From Hymenobacter sp. J193 (GTDB lineage Bacteria > Bacteroidota > Bacteroidia > Cytophagales > Hymenobacteraceae), in the NCBI RefSeq assembly GCF_024700075.1, contig NZ_JAJONE010000001.1:1178001-1242000 (forward strand): a DNA stretch of 64,000 nucleotides, given 5' to 3'. A program made the position numbers and the translations under genes. A model generated the notes under the pieces. The model was not told the origin of the DNA and ran no database searches. It was given only the letters and a program-made list of their open reading frames with translations. Shown piece after piece: positions 44,401-52,019 of this stretch (positions are counted from its first letter, which is position 1; every line of letters begins with the position of its first letter).

Positions 44401-44973
44401 ATAGGTCTGACCGTAGTCGGCCTGAGTACCCTTGTAGCTCCAGTGCACGGCCCCGCTGGTCCAGTTGTTCACGTTGCTGGGGTACGAAGCCTGCGCGCCC
44501 ATTTCCATGATGTCGATTTCGCCGCTGGCGGGCCAGGTGCCGGTAGTGCCCAGCAGCCAGAACGCGGGCCAGAGGCCGTTTTTCAGGTTGGGCACTTTGA
44601 TGCGGGCTTCGAGCGTGCCGTACTTGAACTGCACACGCCCAAAGGTTTTCAGACGGGCAGAAGTGAATTCCTTGTTCTGGAATTTCTCCTTGCGGGCCTC
44701 AATCACGAGGCTGCCGTTTTCGACGCGGGCATTTTCCGGGCGGCTCGTGTAATACTGCAGTTCCTGGTTGCCCCAGCCGCACACGCCCCGCTCGCACCCA
44801 TCGCCGAAGTCGAAGGTCCAGGTTTCAGGGTTGATAGCGTTGCCGTCGAAGTTTTCTTCCCAAACCAGCGTCTGGGCATTGGTGGTAAGGGCGCTACCGA
44901 GCAGAGCCGCCCCCGCCAGCAGCGGGCGCGCCAGCCGGCGCCAGAGGTGGGCAGTAGTAGTCGTTTGGTTCAT
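41497..44973 (-). CDS. Secreted GH16 beta-glucanase with CBM-like and Ig-like repeats and T9SS sorting domain
   Basis: A 1158-residue multidomain enzyme. Signal peptide 1-33; GH16 catalytic domain about 35-285 with the catalytic motif GEIDIMEMG (E152, D154, E157), typical of laminarinases and related endo-beta-1,3-glucanases. A beta-sandwich about 295-470, possibly carbohydrate-binding, follows. Then come four bacterial Ig-like modules (VEFYQGATKLGEDTSAPYTY pattern), two copies of a module with FHPLGATAGG...YPGY, and a C-terminal sorting domain (SIAVYPNPSAGR...AVTKRLVISR) for type IX secretion. It should be exported to digest beta-glucans. The repeated modules are also near-identical at DNA level, so copy number may vary. 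Confidence 0.92.
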   Translation of the reverse strand: MNQTTTTAHLWRRLARPLLAGAALLGSALTTNAQTLVWEENFDGNAINPETWTFDFGDGCERGVCGWGNQELQYYTSRPENARVENGSLVIEARKEKFQNKEFTSARLKTFGRVQFKYGTLEARIKVPNLKNGLWPAFWLLGTTGTWPASGEIDIMEMGAQASYPSNVNNWTSGAVHWSYKGTQADYGQTYKGTTDLTDDYHVYKMVWDAQAIKMYIDGTQYFVVDISKATENDMEEFHKQQYILLNLAVGGNYTGIPSVGGITAPLPAKMMVDYLKLYQNPSDELYLAKEHAYAGEFGIYTEKASITDKLKFGEGAELYYWNNLTNIDPAPAAYEGSEVLAVRAASGNWFGMGVDHAPLNMLNFAENGALKFQFKSSYKGQFKIGVKSGHGESWINFPAGGATQYGLVRDGAWHEVTIPLSAFNQPNVGMHIDLGSMTSLFMFAGDPATSNADFHFDDMRLSGGVAANPSPTVSITAPTADAIATTPASVTITATAADENGSVAKVEFYQGATKLGEDTSAPYTYTWTGAAAGIYTLTAKATDNEGAVTTSKPVTVFVAAPNNAAPAVSLTTDKTSYLTPASITLTATATDTDGSIYKVDFYQGTTLLATDMTSPYTYTWTGAAAGTYSLTAKATDNGGAVKTSTAVSITVADPVKPTVTLTSPVATDKFTAPTTITLTATAADANGTVSKVEFYNGDTKLGEDTSAPYAFEWKNVAAGTYSLTARATDNDGNMTTSAAVAVAVKAVACTGTATSGDYSYEVFSQGGSVTYTFHPLGATAGGNLALIYIQEGGAGAYPGYGMTKNDAGDFTFTRPIADGVATSFYFTYQAGAGGPEKNTAATPHTYTVGQNCGGTTPTNSAPSVSITAPAASASFTAPATITITADAADTDGTVSKVEFFQGTTKLGEDTSAPYAYEWTGVAAGTYSLTAKATDNEGAATTSAAVSVTVTGSSTGTEGYCFTTEEYSFKAETMGENVTFTFHPLGATAGGTLALIYIREGAEGAYPGYTMAKNDAGDFTFTRPIASGTVTSVYFTYQVGAGGPEKNTAATPHSYTVGSSCVTTTASKQPGSLTSIAVYPNPSAGRTVISFTSLKAGNYTAILYDLKGARLRTIGAGRAVGSQPVALELNAAELANGVYLIRVVTDKEAVTKRLVISR

Positions 44974-45362
44974 GCGTGGTGGGGATTAAGTAGATGAGTT
45001 GTCTTTCTGCAGTACCGGCCATAAGACCAGACTTATTTTCTTTTGATTCGGCGCCTTTTGAGAGCAGATTTCGTTTCCTGGCAGGGCTAGTGCTGATTCA
45101 TTTTGAGTTGGTGAGGTCTGTTGCTTGCGCCTAAGGCGCAAACCTGAATTGGCTTGTAGGTTACCTTCACTCCTAATCAACTGCTATAGCTAGGCAAACA
45201 GAAGGGTTTACCCCTGCGGCGAACGTGTGCAGCAAGCGTATAAACAAGAAGGCTTACCGGGTTTTCTGCTTGGTTCATACCTCGTAAAATGGGGTCAAAT
45301 GGCCAGAAAACCAATTTTTTTGCTTCTTCACCCTCCATCTTACCCAATCAGACAGACACAAT
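44974..45362. other. AT-richer intergenic region upstream of the glucanase gene
   Basis: No plausible ORF is seen in these 389 bases. They should contain the glucanase promoter; no perfect TAnnTTTG was found on the minus strand. The region is AT-richer than the coding DNA around it. Confidence 0.5.
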
Positions 45363-45402
45363 AAAGCCCCACCCGGCAGTTATGAAACTACCCGGCGAGG
45401 CT
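45363..45402 (-). terminator. Terminator after rmlD
   Basis: On the minus strand GCCTCGCCGGGTAG pairs with CTGCCGGGTGGGGC around a short loop and is followed by TTTATTG. Confidence 0.75.
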
Positions 45403-45427
45403 TAAGGCAACTACGCTGCCGCCGACT

Positions 45428-46282
45428 TTAGGCCAGCCGGCTCAGGCAAACTTTCAGGCTGTCCCGCCAGTGCGGAATGGTCAGCCCCAAGGTTGTCTTC
45501 ACTTTGGTTTTGTCCATCACCGAAAAAGCCGGGCGCGTGGCTTTGGTAGGGTACTCGGCTGTGCGGATGGGCACCACGCGGGTAGGCAGGCCGCCCAACT
45601 CAAAAATGGCCGCCGCGAAATCGTACCAGGACGTTACGCCCTCGTTGCTGTAGTGGTAGAGCCCGTAGGCCGTGCTGCCGCTCTCGATGATGTGCAGCAG
45701 GCAGCCGGCCAGGTCGATGGCATAGGTTGGCGTGCCAAGCTGGTCCCAGATAACGCGCATTTCTTCCCGCTCCCGGCCAAAGCGCAGCATCGTTTTCACA
45801 AAGTTGCCGGCGTACTCGGAGTACAGCCAGCTGGTGCGCAGAATAAAGTACTGGCTGGTGTGCCGCGGAATAACTTCCTCGCCTTCGAGCTTGGTGAGGC
45901 CGTACACGCTGATGGGCGCGGCTTCGTCGGTTTCCGAGAGAGGTTGGTTACTGGTGCCGGCAAACACGAAGTCGGTGGAAATGTGCAGCAGCGTGGCCCC
46001 AAACTCCCCGCACAGGCGGGCCAGGTTTTCAGCGCCGTCGCGGTTCACGCGGCGGGCCAGGTCTACCTCATCCTCGGCCTTATCCACGGCCGTATAGGCG
46101 GCGCAGTTGATGATGTAGGCAGGCTGGTATCGGGCAAAGGTTTCACGCAAAGCTCCAGGGTCCAGGATGTTGGCCTGCTCTTCGGGCAGAAATACGATAT
46201 CCGCCAGGTTGCGCTGCTGCGCCACATATTGCAGGCATTGGCCCAGTTGGCCGCCGCCACCGAAAACAAGAGTAGAACCCAT
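45428..46282 (-). CDS. rmlD: dTDP-4-dehydrorhamnose reductase
   Basis: A 284-residue short-chain dehydrogenase-like enzyme for the last step of dTDP-L-rhamnose synthesis. It has the nucleotide-binding FGGGGQLGQCL, INCAAYTAVDKAEDE, STDFVFAG and the catalytic YGLTKLEGEE (Tyr and Lys). WLYSEYAGNFVKTMLRF and the C-terminal RPAFSVMDKTKV are typical of RmlD. The other rml genes are not in the window, so rhamnose synthesis genes are dispersed. It lies 30 bases after the TIGR03915-like gene on the same strand and may share its transcript. Confidence 0.93.
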   Translation of the reverse strand: MGSTLVFGGGGQLGQCLQYVAQQRNLADIVFLPEEQANILDPGALRETFARYQPAYIINCAAYTAVDKAEDEVDLARRVNRDGAENLARLCGEFGATLLHISTDFVFAGTSNQPLSETDEAAPISVYGLTKLEGEEVIPRHTSQYFILRTSWLYSEYAGNFVKTMLRFGREREEMRVIWDQLGTPTYAIDLAGCLLHIIESGSTAYGLYHYSNEGVTSWYDFAAAIFELGGLPTRVVPIRTAEYPTKATRPAFSVMDKTKVKTTLGLTIPHWRDSLKVCLSRLA

Positions 46283-46312
46283 AGAATCAGGAAAGAGAGG
46301 AATGGGCGCAAA

Positions 46313-47266
46313 TTACCCTTTTTCCTCCTCCGGATGCTCACCCGGCCCTATTGCCGGACTTCCAGGCTGCACCGGTCGCTTGTTGCGAATAGCCTCAAAG
46401 CGCTGTTCACGGGGCTGCTTTTCGCTGAGGTAGCGCCAGTAGCGCAACGGCATGTGGCGGCGGTGCAGCTTCAGGTTTTTGCGCTCCGGAATATTCACGT
46501 GGTCAAAATAGGCCTGCCAGAGCAGCTGAAACAGGGGCTCCCGCTCGTCCAGCACCGTAGCTGACACCGACGCGCTGTGCCGGGGCGAGGCAGTATCGAA
46601 CTCCACCACGTCGGTGCGGTGCAGGTCGTAGTAGAGGCCATAGCGGCGGCGCCGGTCGTAAATCAGCCAGCGCTGGTCGGCGTAGCGGGTGCTGAAATGG
46701 GCGGCAATAAGCGGCAGCACGTCGAAATCGGGCTCGATGGTGGCGTGGAACAGACCATCCTGGGTTTTCTCGAAGCGCACGAAGGCCTCCATGCGGTGCT
46801 TTTCGCGGTACATCTGCTGGGCCAGGCGCTGCACGCGGCGCACATTGTCATCGGCATAGTTTTCCGAGATGTCGCGGCCGGCGCGCATAGCCAGATCGGC
46901 GTAGCGAAAAATCAGTAGTTCCCGGTCAGACGCTTCGCTCAGAAACACGTGAAACAGGCGCGTGCGGGCATCTTTATCCACATAGCGCAGCAGGTTTTTC
47001 CACACCCGCGCGGCCAGCGCCTCGTCGGTAACTACCGAGACGGGCTGCGCAAACAAGCCGCCCTGCACCGCGCCGTGGGGCTGAATGCTGTTGGGCGCGG
47101 CCTGGCGGTCATAGACTGTGAACAAGACCGTCAGCAGGCCCTCAAACGTGCCGTCGTAGGAGTAGTCGAGCGGAGCGTTGTGCAGACTCGGAGCATTCCT
47201 GCGTGGGTTGGCGGCGACGCTTGGCACTGGAACTGACGATTGAGACGCAGGCAGAAAACGAGGCAT
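46313..47266 (-). CDS. TIGR03915/DUF4130-like putative DNA metabolism protein
   Basis: A 317-residue protein matching the family named probable DNA metabolism protein. YSYDGTFEGLLTVLFTVYD is the family N-terminus; LMIFRYADLAMRAG-like and QMYREKHRMEAFVRFEKTQD segments follow, then EPDFDVLPLIAAHF and RYADQRWLIYDRRRRYGLYY. The protein is highly charged and cytoplasmic. Its usual partner is the radical SAM protein encoded at 48459-49724, normally adjacent; here a hydrolase gene lies between. Family proteins resemble the uracil-DNA glycosylase-fused DUF4130 domain, so a repair role is suspected. Residues 1-35 are poorly conserved and a later start is possible. Confidence 0.82.
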   Translation of the reverse strand: MPRFLPASQSSVPVPSVAANPRRNAPSLHNAPLDYSYDGTFEGLLTVLFTVYDRQAAPNSIQPHGAVQGGLFAQPVSVVTDEALAARVWKNLLRYVDKDARTRLFHVFLSEASDRELLIFRYADLAMRAGRDISENYADDNVRRVQRLAQQMYREKHRMEAFVRFEKTQDGLFHATIEPDFDVLPLIAAHFSTRYADQRWLIYDRRRRYGLYYDLHRTDVVEFDTASPRHSASVSATVLDEREPLFQLLWQAYFDHVNIPERKNLKLHRRHMPLRYWRYLSEKQPREQRFEAIRNKRPVQPGSPAIGPGEHPEEEKG

Positions 47267-47275
47267 ATGCAGCAG

Positions 47276-48154
47276 TTAGACAGATGGGGAATCTGGCAGC
47301 TCCGGCCCCAGGAACTCCAGCAGCAGCCGGTTTATTTCGGCGGGCTCTTCCTGATGCAGCCAGTGGGTAGCCTGCTCGAAGTACGTCAGCGTGGCCTGGT
47401 CGCAGTGGCGCAGGCTGAGTTGGGCCAGTTCCGGTTCCAGAAACACATCCTGCCGGCCCCAAAGCACCTGCACCGGAATGCTTACCCGCCCCGTACGCGT
47501 GGGTTGGCGCAAAGCGGCCCGATACCAGTTGATCATCCCCGTCAGCGCCCCCGGCTGCGCCCACGCAGCTACGTAGTGGCTCAGCTCCTCAGTCGGAAAA
47601 GTCCCCGGCCGGCTCGTGCCCCGCAGGCTGCCACGCCCAAACCGGAACCGCCGGCGCCGAAACAGCCACTCGGGCAGCCCGGGCAGCTGGAAGAAGAACA
47701 CGTACCAGCTTTTAAGGAGCTGGCGCGGGGCCTGCCCCAGCACCTGCCCCAGTGCCTTAGGGTGCGGTACGTTCAGGATAACGGCCCGCGAAATCCGGTT
47801 GGAATGCTCTGCCGCCAGCCACCACGCCACAATGCCGCCCCAGTCATGCCCCACAATAGCGGCCTGCGCGTGCCCGGCCGCGTCGAGCAAGCCCAGCACG
47901 TCTTTGCCCAGCTCCGACAGACGGTAGGCCGCTACCTCCGTGGGTTTGTCGCTGAGATTGTAGCCGCGCTGGTCGGGAGCCCACACCCGGAAGCCCGCCG
48001 CGGCCAGGGCAGGCAGCTGGTGCCGCCAGCTGTACCAGAACTCGGGAAAGCCGTGCAGCAACACAACCAGCGGGCCGGCGGCGGGCCCGCATTGCACCAC
48101 GTGCAGGGTGCGTCCGTTGGTGCGAACGTAGTGGTCCTCAAGTGGAAAAGTCAT
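47276..48154 (-). CDS. Alpha/beta hydrolase, epoxide hydrolase-like
   Basis: A 292-residue hydrolase. VVLLHGFPEFWYSWRHQ provides the oxyanion HGFP motif, and the nucleophile is aspartate D104 in VGHDWGGIVAW rather than serine, as in epoxide hydrolases and haloalkane dehalogenases. VLWGRQDVFLEPEL holds the acid and ATHWLHQEEP the histidine. Two lid tyrosines of epoxide hydrolases could lie in NWYRAALR and WYVFFFQL, so this assignment is favoured. It starts before and nearly abuts the TIGR03915-like gene (gap 9 bases) on the same strand, separating it from its radical SAM partner. Confidence 0.9.
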   Translation of the reverse strand: MTFPLEDHYVRTNGRTLHVVQCGPAAGPLVVLLHGFPEFWYSWRHQLPALAAAGFRVWAPDQRGYNLSDKPTEVAAYRLSELGKDVLGLLDAAGHAQAAIVGHDWGGIVAWWLAAEHSNRISRAVILNVPHPKALGQVLGQAPRQLLKSWYVFFFQLPGLPEWLFRRRRFRFGRGSLRGTSRPGTFPTEELSHYVAAWAQPGALTGMINWYRAALRQPTRTGRVSIPVQVLWGRQDVFLEPELAQLSLRHCDQATLTYFEQATHWLHQEEPAEINRLLLEFLGPELPDSPSV

Positions 48155-48201
48155 GCTCTGCCTACCCGGCCGCGCCCGGAAAGGTTATGCCAGGCGCCCC
48201 G

Positions 48202-48381
48202 CTACGCGGCCTGCTGCTCCTGGCGGGAGGCATTGGCCTGGGCGGCCCGCTGGTGCATCTGCCGCACCAGCGGCAGCAGTTCTGAGAGCTTGCAGCAGCA
48301 CGCCAGACGCGCTACTTTTTCCGACTTAGCCATGTGAGTTGAAGCGGCCGACGCGTCGGCACCGCGGTGAGAAACAGTCAT
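48202..48381 (-). CDS. Small 59-residue ORF with a Cys triplet
   Basis: Frame starting MTVSHRGADASAAS and continuing MAKSEKVARLACCCKLSELL, then a helical Arg/Gln/Ala tail ending at TAG 48204. An internal ATG (residue 17) may be the true start, giving a compact helical peptide with three consecutive cysteines. It lies between the radical SAM and hydrolase genes on their strand. No family recognised. Its position and host-like codon use favour a real gene; the cysteines could bind a metal, which is speculation. Confidence 0.5.
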   Translation of the reverse strand: MTVSHRGADASAASTHMAKSEKVARLACCCKLSELLPLVRQMHQRAAQANASRQEQQAA

Positions 48382-48458
48382 GATGATTGTTTTAAGTTGA
48401 TTGTTGTTGGTTTTTAGGTTCGTAGCTGGTCGAAGGACTAGGCAAAGTCAAACACCAG

Positions 48459-49724
48459 CTAAGAAGCCTGGGCAAATAAATCGAGCTGTTGGGTGACAAG
48501 GGCCGAGCGGACAGAGCCGGCCCCGAACAGAATCTGGCGGCGGATGGCTTGCTCGTCCAGCTCCCGCCGCTCCAGGGCCTGGCCGCGGCAGGTGAGGAAG
48601 AACTTGGCCCGCTTGAGTACCACCCCGAACTTGTGCAGGTGGTCGAGGGTGAGCGGGGCAAAGCGCCGGGCGGCCACAATGCGCTTGGCCGAGCGGGCGC
48701 CCACGCCGGGAATGCGCAGAATCATTTCGTAGTCGGCCGTATTCACGTCCACCGGAAACACATGGCGGTTACGCAGGGCCCAGGCCAGCTTGGGGTCTAT
48801 TTCCAGGTCGAGGAAAGGGTGCGCGGGGTCCAGAATTTCGTCGGCCTGGAAGCCGTAGAAGCGCATCAGCCAGTCTGTCTGGTAGAGGCGGTGCTCCCGG
48901 ATCAGAGGCGGCTGCGTGACCTGCGGCAGGCGGGCATCGTCGGTGACGGGAATGTAGCCCGAGTAGTACACGCGCTTGAGGCCGTAGCCTTTATAGAGCG
49001 AGTCGGACAGGTTAATGATTTGCAGGTCGTTTTCCGCGGAAGCGCCCACGATGAGCTGGGTGCTCTGGCCGGCCGTGGCAAACTGCGGCACCTTCTTGAA
49101 CAGGGACTTTTCTTCCTTGTTCTGAATGATGCCGTCCCGGATCTGCGCCATTGGCGTCAGGATTTCCTTGTAGTTTTTCTCGGGCGCCAGGGTGGTTAAG
49201 GCCATTTCCGAGGGTAGCTCGATGTTCACGCTCAGCCGGTCGGCATACAGGCCGGCCTCCTGAATCAGCTCCTCCGAGGCGCCCGGAATGGCTTTCACGT
49301 GGATGTAGCCGTTGAACTTATGCTCCGTGCGCAGCTTTTTGATGATGCGCACCAGCCGCTCCATGGTGTAGTCGGGCGAGGAAAAGATGCCCGAGCTCAG
49401 AAACAAGCCTTCGATGTAGTTGCGCCGGTAGAAATTCATAGTCAGGTCCACCACTTCATCCACCGTAAAGGCGGCGCGCTTCTGGTCGTTGGAGCGGCGC
49501 GACACGCAGTAGGCACAGTCGAAGATGCAGTGGTTGGTGAGCAGGATTTTCAGCAAGCTCACGCAGCGGCCGTCCTCAGTGTAGGAGTGGCAGATGCCCA
49601 TGCCCTCGGCGTTGCCCAGGCCTTTGTCCACGTTTTTGCGCTTGCCGCCGCTGCTGGAGCACGATACGTCGTACTTCGCGGCGTCTGCCAAAATACTTAG
49701 CTTTTCCTGGATTCGCTCGTTCAT
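48459..49724 (-). CDS. Putative DNA modification/repair radical SAM protein (TIGR03916-like)
   Basis: A 421-residue protein. The radical SAM cluster motif is C66-x3-C70-x2-C73 in NHCIFDCAYCVSRRSN. SSSGGKRKNVDKGLG and GICHSYTEDGRCVSLLK at the N-terminus are family hallmarks. A helix-hairpin-helix DNA-binding motif (ILRIPGVGARSAKRIVAA, 335-352) precedes the C-terminus, which ends TQQLDLFAQAS. QLDLF (413-417) matches the bacterial sliding-clamp-binding pentapeptide. Together these indicate an enzyme acting on DNA at the replication machinery; the reaction is unknown. Its usual partner is the protein encoded at 46313-47266. A short uncoded gap separates it from the small Cys-triplet ORF. Confidence 0.9.
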   Translation of the reverse strand: MNERIQEKLSILADAAKYDVSCSSSGGKRKNVDKGLGNAEGMGICHSYTEDGRCVSLLKILLTNHCIFDCAYCVSRRSNDQKRAAFTVDEVVDLTMNFYRRNYIEGLFLSSGIFSSPDYTMERLVRIIKKLRTEHKFNGYIHVKAIPGASEELIQEAGLYADRLSVNIELPSEMALTTLAPEKNYKEILTPMAQIRDGIIQNKEEKSLFKKVPQFATAGQSTQLIVGASAENDLQIINLSDSLYKGYGLKRVYYSGYIPVTDDARLPQVTQPPLIREHRLYQTDWLMRFYGFQADEILDPAHPFLDLEIDPKLAWALRNRHVFPVDVNTADYEMILRIPGVGARSAKRIVAARRFAPLTLDHLHKFGVVLKRAKFFLTCRGQALERRELDEQAIRRQILFGAGSVRSALVTQQLDLFAQAS

Positions 49725-49967
49725 CGGGGGCGGTTTCTGGGCTTAAAAATAGTCCTTTGCTCTTTGCTACGCAATAGAATACAAGGCTAATTTTTTTAGA
49801 ATCGTTCCGTCGGTGCCACCAACTTTCCCGAGTACCAACCAGCCTTCGTGCCTTGGCTATGCCAACCTGGTTGGGCAACTTGCTGCTCTTCTGCTTACCC
49901 GCGCGCAGCAACCATGTGCATCAAAGCCGGCGAGGCTGTATCTTGCCCGATCTGCCGTGGGAATGCT

Positions 49968-51869
49968 ATGAACTATGTGGCCTGGATTGGGGGAGTTTTG
50001 CTGGCGCTGGGCCTGGTGCGGCCCGCTGCGGCCCAGCAGCCCGTGCCCACGGCCGCGCCCGACACCATCAGCGAAACCCGCGCCGACTCCCTGCGCCGCC
50101 GCTTCGACGAGGAAAAGCTGCTCAACCAGCTCAAGGCCTATACCAAGCGCAAAACCATTGCCGGCAAAGCTGCAGCGGCGCTGTTCAACTTCACGGAGCG
50201 GCGCGAGGAAAAGGCCGGCCTCGATGCCGAGCTGCTAAACCGACAGTACGACCGGCACAATTACAAAATCGTGCGGCGCATCAATATCCGCACCCTCGAC
50301 GCGTTTGGCTACCGCATCAACGACCCCAGCCGGGTGCCGCGCAACCTGCTGGAAAAAGGCGGCAACGCGCTGCACATCAAAACCTCCCGGGCGCGGGTGC
50401 GGCAGGTGCTGCTGTTTCGGCGCGGCGGCGAGCTGGAGCCCCAGGCGCTGTCGGAATCAGAGCGCCTGCTGCGCCAGACGGCCGAGCTGCTGGACGCCCG
50501 CGTGTTCGTGAACGAGCAAACCAGCTCCCGCGACAGTGTGGACATTGAGGTAGTAACCAAGGACGTGTTCAGCCTCAGCGGCTCGGTGCAGCTGCGCGAC
50601 GTGGCGGCCGGCGTTATCGGGCTGCGCGACGTGAACTTCCTGGGCCAGGGCCACCAGTTTCGCAACCGCTACGAGTATGGCCGCAGTACCGATGGGCTGG
50701 AGGGCGCCCAGCCCTGGCGCTACGAGGGCAGCTATCTGGTGCCGTTCCGCTACTTTCTGAATGCCCAGGCCAACTACCTCAACGAAACCCGGCGCCGCCA
50801 GGGTGGCCTGCGCATCACCCGCGACTTTTACTCGATTACGACCAAGTACGCGGGCGCCCTTAGCTACGATTATTTTGATTTGCTGCCTTCCGTCAGCGGC
50901 TTGGGCACCCCGGAAGACCCGTACGTGTTCAAGCCCGTCACCTACCACGTGCAGGATATGTGGCTGGGCCGCTCCCTGCGCCTGAAAAGCTACGACCTGG
51001 GCTATGAAAACCCCGGCCGACTGATTGTGTCGGGCCGCTCGATTCGCACCGCCTACACCCGCAGCTACGACCCAATCCAGCGCGACAACGTGCTGCTGCT
51101 GGGTACGGTGGGCTACAGCGTGCGGCGCTATTATAAGGATACCTACCTGTTTGGCTTCGGGCGCACTGAGGACATCCCGACGGGCACCCTGGCTAGCCTC
51201 ACGGCCGGCTACGAGTTCAATGGCGTGGATAACCGCCGCTACTACGGCCTGCAGCTGGCCGGGGCCGGCTACCATCCGCGCCGGGGCTACCTGTATATGC
51301 GCGGCGAGGTAAGCTCGTTTATCCAGGGCCGGCAGAACGACTGGCAGCAGGGCCTCATCAGCAGCGAAATCCTGTACTTCACCCGCCTCTACCACACTGG
51401 CAACTTCCAGTGGCGGCATTTCCTCTGGAACCGCTCCATCATTGGCGTAAACCGGCGGCTCGATGAGCGGCCCCTCTCGATTGAAGGAGAGCGGGGCTTG
51501 CGCGGCTTCACCTCCGATGGCAACCTGCGCGGCACCAGCCGCTTTGTGGTCAACTACGAAACCACCGTGTACACCCCGTTTTCGTTTCTGGGCTTCCGAG
51601 TGGCGGCGGTGGGCTTTCTGGACGCAGCCTGGCTGAATACCAAGCCGGGCCGGGCCCTGCCCTTCAGCGAGGCGCCGTATACCGGCATCGGCATCGGGCT
51701 GCGCTTCCGCAACGAGTACACCGTGCTGCGCACGTTCCAGTTGCTGCTGGGTTTTTACCCGCGCGGGCAGTACACCAACAACGGCCTGCGCATCTTCGAA
51801 AACGCCCGCCCCTACTACGATTTCAGCGGCTTCACTTTCGGGCAGCCGGGCATTACGCGGTACGAGTAG
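49968..51869 (+). CDS. Omp85/BamA-like outer membrane protein
   Basis: A 633-residue protein. The ATG at 49968 yields a signal peptide (MNYVAWIGGVLLALGLVRPA, cleavage near AAA-Q); 40 upstream codons were excluded. A POTRA-like alpha/beta part (RVRQVLLFRRGGELEPQAL and VDIEVVTKDVFSL) is followed by a C-terminal beta-barrel of about 400 residues, rich in alternating aromatic residues. ERGLRGFTSDGNLRGTSRFV resembles the VRGF-type conserved turn of Omp85 barrels. Members insert or translocate proteins or lipids across the outer membrane; a specific role is not evident. It is divergent from the radical SAM gene. Confidence 0.83.
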   Translation: MNYVAWIGGVLLALGLVRPAAAQQPVPTAAPDTISETRADSLRRRFDEEKLLNQLKAYTKRKTIAGKAAAALFNFTERREEKAGLDAELLNRQYDRHNYKIVRRINIRTLDAFGYRINDPSRVPRNLLEKGGNALHIKTSRARVRQVLLFRRGGELEPQALSESERLLRQTAELLDARVFVNEQTSSRDSVDIEVVTKDVFSLSGSVQLRDVAAGVIGLRDVNFLGQGHQFRNRYEYGRSTDGLEGAQPWRYEGSYLVPFRYFLNAQANYLNETRRRQGGLRITRDFYSITTKYAGALSYDYFDLLPSVSGLGTPEDPYVFKPVTYHVQDMWLGRSLRLKSYDLGYENPGRLIVSGRSIRTAYTRSYDPIQRDNVLLLGTVGYSVRRYYKDTYLFGFGRTEDIPTGTLASLTAGYEFNGVDNRRYYGLQLAGAGYHPRRGYLYMRGEVSSFIQGRQNDWQQGLISSEILYFTRLYHTGNFQWRHFLWNRSIIGVNRRLDERPLSIEGERGLRGFTSDGNLRGTSRFVVNYETTVYTPFSFLGFRVAAVGFLDAAWLNTKPGRALPFSEAPYTGIGIGLRFRNEYTVLRTFQLLLGFYPRGQYTNNGLRIFENARPYYDFSGFTFGQPGITRYE

Positions 51870-51958
51870 GGGCCGACGCCCGCGTAATGCCTTTTGGCGC
51901 CTGTGCAACGTCTGCTGGTTTGCCCGCTGGCAGGTCGGCGGCTTGTTTGACATTCCTC

Positions 51959-51966
51959 TACCTTTG
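51959..51966 (+). promoter_or_regulatory. Candidate -7 box upstream of cvfB
   Basis: TACCTTTG matches TAnnTTTG exactly and ends 53 bases before the ATG at 52020. A TTTG lies upstream at 51946-51949, closer than the usual 19-21 base spacing, so the -33 element is unclear. Confidence 0.5.
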
Positions 51967-52019
51967 CGTTGGGGCCGGAATCAGACTACGGCTCTGTTTT
52001 CCGCGTAATTCCTACCCTT

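Noticed and set aside
43606..44997. Long plus-strand ORF opposite the glucanase (463 codons)
   Set aside because: Low-complexity shadow with no signal or domain, fully inside the GH16 gene.
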